From the NCBI GenBank assembly GCA_009177225.1, contig WFLZ01000285.1, forward strand, positions 9,736 to 15,029: DNA of 5,294 nt. The letters are read 5' to 3'. Below, piece by piece: positions 1-5,294 of the stretch (the stretch's first letter is position 1; each line of letters opens with the position of its first letter). This DNA comes from Clostridia bacterium. Its GTDB lineage: Bacteria > Bacillota > Clostridia > Oscillospirales > Ruminococcaceae. A model generated the notes under the pieces. It worked only from the letters and a program-made list of their open reading frames with translations, was not told where the DNA came from and searched no databases. Both the position numbers and the translations under genes were made by a program.

Positions 1-9
1 ATAAAAAAG

Positions 10-18
10 TGATATAAT
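10..18 (+). promoter_or_regulatory. Extended -10 promoter element of proS
   Basis: A perfect TATAAT (13-18) is preceded by TG plus one base (10-12), the extended -10 form read by the housekeeping sigma factor. Transcription would begin near 24-26 and leave a leader of about 25 bases before the proS ATG. The matching -35 box would lie left of the window and cannot be seen. A second AT-rich box at 22-27 (TATAAA) is a weaker alternative. The short leader leaves no room for a T-box or other riboswitch downstream of this promoter. Confidence 0.6.
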
Positions 19-50
19 GTTGTATAAAATATCAGAAAAGAGGTTTTTAT

Positions 51-1493
51 ATGGCAAAGGATAAAAAAATGGTCACTGAAATCACCTCAATGGACGAGGA
101 TTTTGCTCAGTGGTATACAGATATCTGCAAAAAAGCCGAGCTTGTTGAATATACAAGCGTTAAGGGCTGTATGGTAATCCGTCCTTACGGATACGCCATA
201 TGGGAAAATATTCAGAAAATTCTTGACGGAATGTTCAAGGCTACAGGTCATGAAAACGTATGTATGCCGATGTTTATACCGGAAAGTCTTTTACAGAAAG
301 AAAAAGACCATGTAGAGGGATTCGCTCCCGAAGTTGCATGGGTAACTCACGGCGGAAGTGAAAAGCTTGAGGACAGACTTTGCGTGCGTCCTACTTCTGA
401 AACGCTTTTCTGCGAACATTACGCAAATATTATACATTCATACCGTGACTTGCCGAAACTCTATAATCAGTGGGTAAGTGTTGTACGCTGGGAAAAGACT
501 ACTCGCCCGTTCCTGCGTTCAAGAGAATTTTTATGGCAGGAGGGTCACACAATCCATGCGACTGCTGACGAAGCTGTTGAAGAAACAGAACGTATGCTTA
601 ACACATATGCACAGTTCTGTGAAGAATCCCTTGCTATGCCTGTCGTAAAGGGTAAAAAGACCGAAAGTGACAAGTTCGCCGGAGCAGTTTCCACTTACGC
701 AATAGAAGCACTCATGCACGACGGAAAAGCTTTACAGGCAGGAACTTCCCATTATTTCGGTGACGGTTTTGCCAAAGCTTTTGGTATTGAATACACTGAC
801 AAGTCCAATCAGAGAGTTAATCCACACCAAACAAGCTGGGGCGTTACAACACGTCTTATTGGTGCGGTTATCATGACACACGGCGACAATAACGGTCTTG
901 TACTTCCTCCGGCTGTTGCACCTGTACAAGCTGTAATTATTCCGATTGCACAGCATAAAGAGGGTGTACTTGACAAGGCAAATGAACTTAAAAAGCGTCT
1001 TGCTGATATGGATATCCGTGTCAAGCTTGATGAAAGCGAGAACTCTCCTGGCTGGAAGTTTGCGGAATACGAGATGAAAGGCGTACCGGTTCGTGTAGAA
1101 ATAGGTCCTAAGGACATCGAAAACGGACAGTGTGTTATTGCGTCACGCTGGAACGGTGAAAAGGTAACAGTTCTGCTTGAAGAACTCGAAACAGCCGTAC
1201 AGCAGAAACTTAAAGAGGCTCATGACGGAATGTTTAACAAGGCTCTTGAAAATCAGAAAAACAGAACTTATTCCTGCACAAGTATTGACGAAATAACAAA
1301 GGCTCTTGAAGAAAACGGCGACGGTTTTGTTAAAGCTATGTGGTGCGGTGAGGAAGCTTGTGAAGATGAAGTCAAGGAAAAGACCGGCGTAGGTTCAAGA
1401 TGTATTCCGTTTGAACAGGAAAATCTTTCTGATAAGTGCGTTTGCTGTGGAAAACCTGCAAAACATATGGTTTACTGGGGCAAGGCTTATTGA
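51..1493 (+). CDS. proS: Prolyl-tRNA synthetase, short archaeal/eukaryotic-like type with C-terminal zinc domain
   Basis: This cytoplasmic class II aminoacyl-tRNA synthetase charges tRNA-Pro with proline at the expense of ATP. The 480-residue protein is full length for the short (ProS type 3) form, which lacks the editing insertion of the E. coli type. Class II motif 1 lies near residues 47-77. The proline-pocket loop PTSE is at 114-117, and motif 2 begins with R146-W-E148. The AGTSH segment is at 230-234, and motif 3 runs from SWGVTTR (Arg268) through HGDNNG (277-282). An anticodon-binding domain follows (about 285-395). The C-terminal zinc domain shows C432-x4-C437 and C463-x2-C466, and the chain ends in the Tyr typical of this type. 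The ATG at 51 is preceded by AGAGG (39-43) at 7-base spacing. The gene is monocistronic here, with its own -10 box upstream and an intrinsic terminator 20 bases after the stop. Nothing appears broken. Confidence 0.97.
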   Translation: MAKDKKMVTEITSMDEDFAQWYTDICKKAELVEYTSVKGCMVIRPYGYAIWENIQKILDGMFKATGHENVCMPMFIPESLLQKEKDHVEGFAPEVAWVTHGGSEKLEDRLCVRPTSETLFCEHYANIIHSYRDLPKLYNQWVSVVRWEKTTRPFLRSREFLWQEGHTIHATADEAVEETERMLNTYAQFCEESLAMPVVKGKKTESDKFAGAVSTYAIEALMHDGKALQAGTSHYFGDGFAKAFGIEYTDKSNQRVNPHQTSWGVTTRLIGAVIMTHGDNNGLVLPPAVAPVQAVIIPIAQHKEGVLDKANELKKRLADMDIRVKLDESENSPGWKFAEYEMKGVPVRVEIGPKDIENGQCVIASRWNGEKVTVLLEELETAVQQKLKEAHDGMFNKALENQKNRTYSCTSIDEITKALEENGDGFVKAMWCGEEACEDEVKEKTGVGSRCIPFEQENLSDKCVCCGKPAKHMVYWGKAY

Positions 1494-1512
1494 TTTCAAT
1501 AACCTGAATAAC

Positions 1513-1545
1513 AAAAAGACTGAAATTGATTTTTCAGTCTTTTTT
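1513..1545 (+). terminator. Intrinsic terminator of proS, potentially bidirectional
   Basis: A 13-bp perfect stem (1513-1525 with 1532-1544) encloses a six-base loop and runs into a T-rich tail, starting 20 bases after the proS stop codon. The A-run on the 5' side becomes a T-run on the opposite strand, so the structure could also stop transcripts arriving from the convergent xylanase gene. That would have mattered before the insertion sequence separated the two. Confidence 0.9.
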
Positions 1546-1561
1546 ATTTTACGATGAAGTA

Positions 1562-1584
1562 AGGCGTACTTTAACAGTACGCCT
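1562..1584. repeat. Left copy of the 23-bp hairpin repeat flanking the insertion sequence (probable target duplication)
   Basis: The arms AGGCGTACT (1562-1570) and AGTACGCCT (1576-1584) are perfect reverse complements around the loop TTAAC. The same 23 bases occur again at 3122-3144 with the loop in the same orientation, so the two copies are direct repeats that happen to be palindromic. The outer bases TA (1560-1561) pair with TA at 3145-3146 on the far side of the element. Joining the two flanks with one repeat copy therefore restores an 11-bp-stem hairpin. This is the pattern expected if the element duplicated a hairpin target. Confidence 0.8.
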
Positions 1585-1599
1585 CAGCCTGTCGAAAAA
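1585..1599 (+). repeat. Left terminal inverted repeat of the insertion sequence
   Basis: The first nine bases, CAGCCTGTC, are perfectly inverted at the right end (3113-3121). After a single G/C difference the next five A residues also match, for 14 of 15. The outer edge abuts the left hairpin copy without any gap. The A-run also forms the 5' side of a hairpin at 1595-1622. Confidence 0.7.
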
Positions 1600-1622
1600 G
1601 TCAAGCAAGAGCTTGGCTTTTT
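1595..1622 (+). terminator. Terminator-like hairpin at the left end of the insertion sequence
   Basis: A 12-bp stem (1595-1606 with 1611-1622, including one G-T wobble) closes over the four-base loop AAGA. The 3' arm ends in a T-run, as in an intrinsic terminator. It lies just inside the left inverted repeat and upstream of the transposase start. There it would stop transcripts entering from the flanking chromosome, a common way for insertion sequences to avoid activation by outside promoters. The assumed -35 box of the transposase promoter lies within its 3' arm. Confidence 0.6.
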
Positions 1623-1641
1623 TGCATATATGTGATATAAT
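1613..1641 (+). promoter_or_regulatory. Probable transposase promoter
   Basis: A perfect TATAAT (1636-1641) carries an upstream TG at 1633-1634, making an extended -10. TTGGCT (1613-1618) sits 17 bases upstream at ideal spacing and could serve as a weak -35. The transposase ATG is 24 bases downstream of the -10, and the Shine-Dalgarno GGGAAGG (1651-1657) lies between. Confidence 0.6.
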
Positions 1642-1665
1642 AGAAAGAAAGGGAAGGTGATAAAA

Positions 1666-3062
1666 ATGCTGGCAACAAAAGCAGAAGAACGAGGAGAGTA
1701 TGAAATGATCTGTATAGAGGAATTAGTGCCGAAAGATCATATACTGAGGAAAATAGATTCGGCGATAGATTTTACGCATATATATGAACTGGTGGGAGAT
1801 TTGTACAGTCCCGACAACGGAAGACCGAGCATAGATCCGGTAGTGCTGTTCAAAATGGTTCTGGTACAGCACCTGTTCGGAATACCCTCACTCAGAAAAA
1901 CAGCGGAGGAAGTAAAGCTGAATGTGGCATACCGCTGGTTTTTAGGATATTTACTGAACGAACAGACGCCACACTTTTCCACACTCAGCTATAATTTCAG
2001 GAACAGATATACGCCTGAAGTGGTTGAAGCAATATTTTTTTGGATTCTTGACGAGATAAACAATGCAGGATATCTATCGCCTGAAGCAGTTTTCGTTGAC
2101 GGAACGCATATCAAGGCAAACGCCAACATAAAGAAAGCGGTAAAAAAAGCCGTACCCCAAGCTGCGAAAGTATACGAAGAGCAGCTGATGAAAGAAATAA
2201 AAGAAGATCGGGAAAAGAACGGAAAAAAGCCTTTTGACGGACCGAAACCGCCTGAGGATAAAGAAATATCGGAATCAACTACAGATCCTGAATGTGGAGT
2301 TTTCCACAAAGGCGAACATAAAAAATGTATGGCATATGCGGCACAGACCGCCTGTGATAAGCATGGTTACATTATGGACGTGACGGTAAATCCGGGAAAC
2401 GTCCACGACAGCGTGGCATTTGATGGACTTTATGATAGATTGACAGCAAATTTTCCACAGATAGCAGCAGTAGTAATGGACGCAGGATACAAAACGCCAT
2501 GGATATGCAAAAAAGTAACAGATGACGGCAGAATTCCCGTATTACCGTATAAAAGACCAATGGGAGCAAAAGACTTTTTCAGACCATATGAATATGTGTA
2601 TGATGAATATTATAACTGCGTAATTTGTCCGGAGAATCGGGTTTTAAGCTATTCAACAACAAACAGAGACGGCTACAGAGAATTCAAAAGCAAGGGGTAT
2701 GTATGTGAGAACTGTCCAAACAGAAAAAAATGTACCAACAGCAGGAATCATCAGAAGACAGTCACCAAGCATATCTGGAATGAATATATCGAATTTGCAG
2801 AAGATATTCGCCATACTCCGAAGTACAAAAAGTTTTACGAGAAGCGAAAAGAAACGATAGAGCGGGTGTTTGCGATGCCAAAGAAAAATACGCTATGCGT
2901 TACACACTCTTACGAGGCTTGACTCAGGTCACAAATTGGGTCAGGCTTAAATTTGCTGCCATGAACTTGAAAAAGTTCGCAATTCGGAGGTGGAATATGG
3001 ATGGCGACCTCCGTTTTTATTTTATTTTTCCGATTTTTTCAAGAATTGCTGTTCATTTTTGA
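1666..3062 (+). pseudogene. IS1182-family DDE transposase, frameshifted near the 3' end
   Basis: This gene encodes the enzyme that would cut and rejoin the ends of the insertion sequence. An N-terminal DUF772-like region (about residues 16-90) is followed by an RNase H-like DDE domain. Likely catalytic residues are D145 (VFVDGTHIKANAN), D272 (VVMDAGY) and E399 (KETIERVF). A charged, Lys-rich insertion lies at about 155-205, and a cysteine cluster (C318-x2-C321, C347-x2-C350-x5-C356) may bind zinc. The ATG at 1666 is preferred because GGGAAGG lies 8 bases upstream; the in-frame GTG at 1657 overlaps that site. After A403 (codon 2872-2874) the open frame reads 15 unrelated residues and stops at 2922. 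The -1 frame from 2874 gives the expected family ending: DAKEKYAMRY, LLRGL, then LKFAAMNLKK, stopping at 3060-3062. One missing base near 2874 explains this, and repair would give about 465 residues. The break removes the conserved Lys after E399 and the tail, so the product is probably inactive unless this is a sequencing error. Confidence 0.88.
2985..3018 (+). terminator. Possible weak intrinsic terminator near the transposase 3' end
   Basis: CGGAGGT (2985-2991) and ACCTCCG (3007-3013) pair as a 7-bp GC-rich stem with a 15-base loop, followed by TTTTT and a longer T-rich stretch. It lies inside the restored 3' coding end of the transposase but downstream of the frameshift-induced stop at 2922. 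The long loop makes it weaker than the hairpin at 3079-3111. Confidence 0.35.
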
Positions 3063-3078
3063 TTTTACTTAAAATTTT

Positions 3079-3111
3079 AACCCCGATTTCGCCAATGAAA
3101 TCGGGGTTTTT
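3079..3111 (+). terminator. Intrinsic terminator of the transposase gene at the right end of the element
   Basis: A 12-bp perfect, GC-cored stem (3079-3090 with 3097-3108) encloses the loop GCCAAT and ends in a run of five T (3107-3111). It begins 16 bases after the stop of the restored transposase frame (3060-3062) and directly precedes the right terminal repeat. It would keep transposase transcripts from running antisense into the xylanase gene. The opposite strand has a short T-rich stretch after the stem and may slow xylanase read-through. Confidence 0.85.
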
Positions 3112-3121
3112 GGACAGGCTG
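3107..3121 (-). repeat. Right terminal inverted repeat of the insertion sequence
   Basis: The reverse complement begins CAGCCTGTC and continues with C plus five A, matching the left end at 14 of 15 positions. The T-run here doubles as the tail of the upstream terminator. The right hairpin copy begins immediately outside, at 3122. Confidence 0.7.
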
Positions 3122-3144
3122 AGGCGTACTTTAACAGTACGCCT
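3122..3144. repeat. Right copy of the 23-bp hairpin repeat
   Basis: It is identical to 1562-1584, including the orientation of the TTAAC loop. It lies 11 bases beyond the stop codon of the minus-strand xylanase gene, so it sits in that gene's 3' untranslated region and may cap or help terminate its transcript. Neither strand has a strong T-run right after the stem; the plus strand is followed by TTATTTTAATTATT, a modest terminator tail. Confidence 0.8.
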
Positions 3145-3155
3145 TATTTTAATTA

Positions 3156-5294
3156 TTAATTTGCAAGTTTGTCAAGCTGTTCCGGTGTTAACGGTAAATC
3201 AGTTGCTTTTATGGTTTTTATTTCAACATACTGAATTGCAAGAGCGTCATTGTTTGTAATTCCGTCACCGTTATTATAAACGTCTCCGTTGATTTTGCCC
3301 TGTGGTGAAATCGTAAATTCTTCCGGATTTGCTATTGACTGCATGATAAGAACTGCGTCTGAAATATTTACCTTGCCGTCCTCATTAGCGTCACCGTATG
3401 AAATATTGCTTTCACCGATTACTTCAATTTTCTCCAGAACCATTATATGATGAGTACCATCGTGACACTGTACCTTAATCGAAACATTACTTCCTACACC
3501 AGCAGACTTAAATTTTTCAATAAATTCAGGGTAATATGTTTTGAATTCTCCGTTTTCCTTAAACGTAATTGTGTTGTCGGTTATATCTGTTATAGTATCT
3601 TCAAATGAAAATGTAATATAATGCGGAATTAAAGCTGTTGTGGTTTGTGTAGTAATTGTCTCTGGGGTAGTTGTAGTTTGTGTAGTAGTTGTAGTTTGTA
3701 CGGCAGGCTCAATTCCGTCAATAATTGAATAGAATGATTCCTTTGCAGTGTAGTCCTCGTTGAAAAGGAGAGGATATTTTGAAGCTCTCCAGCTCTGGTC
3801 GTCGGTAGTACCCCAGAATACGACAGCCGAGATATCGTCTTTGTGTTCAACGATAGCGTCCATAATGTCGCTGTAATACTGAGCCTGCTTTTTGAAACTT
3901 TCCTCATCGTTACCGCTTACGGTAGCGTCAAGCTCTGTTACCTGAACGTCAAGACCTGTTGCACAGAACTGGTCAAGAGCCTTTTTGTACATACTTACTG
4001 ACGGGAAACTAACGTCAAGATGTGACTGCATACCGATACCGTCGATATAGTGACCGTCGGAATTTATTTCTTCGGTAAGCTTGACTATAGCGTCTTTCTT
4101 GTCCATATATTCGTTATAGTCGTTGTAATAGAGCTTAGTTCCTTCGGGAGCGTACTTTTTGGCAAATTCAAAAGCAGGTTTTATAAATGAGTTGTCACCG
4201 AAAATCTGAACCCAAGGGGAAGCTTCATATCCGTTGCTCTGGTCAGGAAAACCGGGTTTACGAGGTGAACCGTCATCAAGGAAACATTCATTTACAACGT
4301 CCCACGCATAGAAGTTAACATCTGAATATTCGGCTTTTACAGCATCAAAAACATTCTTTATATAGTTTTCCATACGGACAAGCATTTTTTCCTTTGAAAC
4401 CCAGTCACCATTGGGGTCATAATTTTCCTTAAAGAACCATTCAGGAGTTTGCTGATGCCACACAAGAACATGACCTCTTACAGGTATATTGTTTTCTCTT
4501 GCGAAATTGAGGATTGACTTTGCACTGTCAAGATTAACCTGTGGGTCTTCGTCATTGCCGTCTGCTGCCATAGCCTGACAAGCTTTCTGGTCAAGAATAG
4601 CGTCGGGCTTTAGTTCGTTTCCTGCCGTTATACTGTTGAAATGTTTAAGAATGAGTTCTTTTGTTGACTTCGGGGCAAGTTCCTTGACAGTTGTAGCAGT
4701 ACCGATTTTGAAGTAACCGCTGTAAACGTCCTTAAGTGAAGCAATATCCTGCTCAATTGAATGAACTGGAGCAGTTTTTACAGTAAAGTCGTCGATATAG
4801 ATATTATCCGTACCGCCCTCAAAGTAAACATAAACGTCGCTTACATCGTCAGAGAAACTTACTTTAAGGTCTTTTACTTCCTGCCAGCCGTTGCCGTCGA
4901 GATTGGCGAGGTTCTCGTAATGAGGTTCACCGCTTGCATCTGTATACTGAAAACTTACAGTCAGGCTTGTGTAATACTGTCCCATAGCCTTGGCACTTAC
5001 AAGATAAGCTGTGCCTGCCTGACATTTGTCGTCAAGACGGAATGCAGGACCGTTCCATGATGAAGAACGTCCGCTTGCACAAAGTGACTTTTTACCGCTT
5101 ACTGCATTTTCTTCACTTGCTGAAATAACAGTAGTGTCATTTTCACCTCTGTTTGTGAAAGCCGAAATGTCGCCGTCCTCGAAATCTGACGAATAGATGA
5201 TATCTGCATCTGACTGTTTACTTTTTGCAGAATCTTCAGCATATACAGCAGAAGCAGTTGTAAACATCATAACTGCACTGACAGTACCTGCAAG
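3156..5294 (-). CDS. Secreted endo-1,4-beta-xylanase: CBM22 - GH10 - Thr linker - unknown module - dockerin; 5' end beyond the window
   Basis: The enzyme hydrolyses internal beta-1,4 bonds of xylan outside the cell, probably docked on a cellulosome scaffold. Residues are counted from the Met at 5268-5270, but the frame stays open to the edge and adds LAGTVSAV. This Met lies inside a signal peptide (hydrophobic stretch, cleavage likely after VYA at 9-11), and the true start is outside. Residues 22-167 resemble CBM22, a xylan-binding module. Residues 172-518 are GH10: NELKPD (218-223), RGHVLVWH (265-272), acid/base E328 in WDVVNE, nucleophile E446 in TELD, and FWGTTDDQSW (485-494). A Thr-rich linker (525-546) and an unrecognised beta-rich module (about 549-620) follow. 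The dockerin (625-688) has a canonical calcium loop at 627-638 and a second loop at 663-675 with one extra residue. All key GH10 residues are present. The stop TAA is 11 bases from the hairpin repeat. The promoter lies outside the window. Confidence 0.95.
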   Translation of the reverse strand, partial: LAGTVSAVMMFTTASAVYAEDSAKSKQSDADIIYSSDFEDGDISAFTNRGENDTTVISASEENAVSGKKSLCASGRSSSWNGPAFRLDDKCQAGTAYLVSAKAMGQYYTSLTVSFQYTDASGEPHYENLANLDGNGWQEVKDLKVSFSDDVSDVYVYFEGGTDNIYIDDFTVKTAPVHSIEQDIASLKDVYSGYFKIGTATTVKELAPKSTKELILKHFNSITAGNELKPDAILDQKACQAMAADGNDEDPQVNLDSAKSILNFARENNIPVRGHVLVWHQQTPEWFFKENYDPNGDWVSKEKMLVRMENYIKNVFDAVKAEYSDVNFYAWDVVNECFLDDGSPRKPGFPDQSNGYEASPWVQIFGDNSFIKPAFEFAKKYAPEGTKLYYNDYNEYMDKKDAIVKLTEEINSDGHYIDGIGMQSHLDVSFPSVSMYKKALDQFCATGLDVQVTELDATVSGNDEESFKKQAQYYSDIMDAIVEHKDDISAVVFWGTTDDQSWRASKYPLLFNEDYTAKESFYSIIDGIEPAVQTTTTTQTTTTPETITTQTTTALIPHYITFSFEDTITDITDNTITFKENGEFKTYYPEFIEKFKSAGVGSNVSIKVQCHDGTHHIMVLEKIEVIGESNISYGDANEDGKVNISDAVLIMQSIANPEEFTISPQGKINGDVYNNGDGITNNDALAIQYVEIKTIKATDLPLTPEQLDKLAN

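Larger units (their letters stand above)
1585..3121 (+). mobile_element. IS1182-like insertion sequence, about 1.54 kb, with frameshifted transposase
   Basis: The proposed element is 1537 bp and holds one transposase gene. Its ends are imperfect inverted repeats. CAGCCTGTC at 1585-1593 matches the reverse complement of 3113-3121, and after one mismatch five more A:T positions agree (1595-1599 with 3107-3111), so 14 of 15 bases match. Identical 23-bp hairpin copies lie immediately outside both ends. Length, transposase type and palindromic flanks fit the IS1182 family, where some members are known to target stem-loops. The ends are inferred from symmetry. A rival reading places the hairpins inside the element, but then the loop should be inverted in one copy, and it is not. 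The element inserted between two convergent genes, damages neither, and is probably not autonomous because its transposase frame is broken. Confidence 0.8.

Noticed and set aside
906..920. Loss of the class II motif 3 arginine in ProRS (PPAVAP where some homologues have PPRxAP)
   Set aside because: The motif 3 arginine of this ProRS type falls earlier, in SWGVTTR (Arg268), and is present. The Arg-to-Ala difference at residue 288 lies in the linker to the anticodon domain.
531..1117. Several open frames on the minus strand opposite proS
   Set aside because: They lie inside a fully conserved synthetase gene, have no ribosome binding site or recognisable domain, and reflect the codon pattern of the plus strand.
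2875..2890. Programmed -1 frameshift producing a full-length transposase
   Set aside because: The A-rich stretch at 2880-2888 could allow slippage and would even keep the protein length, but there is no proper X-XXY-YYZ heptamer in the reading frame. The -1 frame already matches the family from the codon right after GCG, which points to a lost base. I do not know IS1182 transposases to use recoding.
1562..3144. The repeated 23-bp palindrome as a CRISPR or other repeat array
   Set aside because: There are only two copies, 1.5 kb apart, exactly bracketing an insertion sequence. No spacers or cas genes are present.
2990..3259. A plus-strand open frame across the right end of the element
   Set aside because: It spans the transposase tail, a terminator, the terminal repeat, the hairpin copy and the xylanase 3' end, and its product is low-complexity with no family resemblance.
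3636..3695. Short tandem-like DNA repeats (GTAGTTGTAGTTTGT units)
   Set aside because: They are explained by the Thr/Gln codons of the interdomain linker of the xylanase.
3629..3907. A second minus-strand open frame inside the xylanase gene
   Set aside because: It overlaps the GH10 C-terminus and the Thr-rich linker in another frame; the repetitive linker codons keep it open. No start signal or domain is visible.
4761..5060. A plus-strand open frame opposite the CBM22 region
   Set aside because: It is antisense to a well-supported domain, and no ribosome binding site or homology is recognisable.

Overview
The window looks like chromosome of a low-GC, fibre-degrading Firmicute, most probably a Ruminococcus of the R. 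flavefaciens / R. champanellensis kind. The main reason is the minus-strand gene: a secreted family-10 xylanase that ends in a type-I-like dockerin whose second calcium loop carries a one-residue insertion, a form I associate with ruminococcal cellulosomes. The rest of the window (a zinc-type prolyl-tRNA synthetase, AT-rich Shine-Dalgarno and TATAAT signals, and an IS1182-like transposase) agrees with this. The species assignment is inference.

Layout: (1) 1-1545, plus strand: an extended -10 promoter, the complete proS gene and its intrinsic terminator. (2) 1562-3144: an IS1182-like insertion sequence of about 1.54 kb (proposed ends 1585 and 3121), bracketed by two identical 23-bp copies of a hairpin sequence. 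The element holds a terminator-like hairpin at its left end, a promoter, a transposase gene broken by one frameshift near its 3' end, and a strong terminator at its right end. (3) 3156-5294, minus strand: the xylanase gene, convergent with proS. It runs off the right edge, so the first residues of its signal peptide are missing.

Without the element and one hairpin copy, proS and the xylanase gene would be convergent neighbours about 100 bp apart, separated by the proS terminator and one 11-bp-stem hairpin. The element seems to have entered that hairpin and duplicated it, so neither host gene is interrupted. proS and the xylanase are not functionally linked; they only share a 3' intergenic region.

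I found no sign of a wholly new system. The points most worth a second look are the palindromic target duplication, the frameshifted transposase, the promoter embedded in the left-end hairpin of the element, and an unrecognised module of about 70 residues between the Thr-rich linker and the dockerin of the xylanase.
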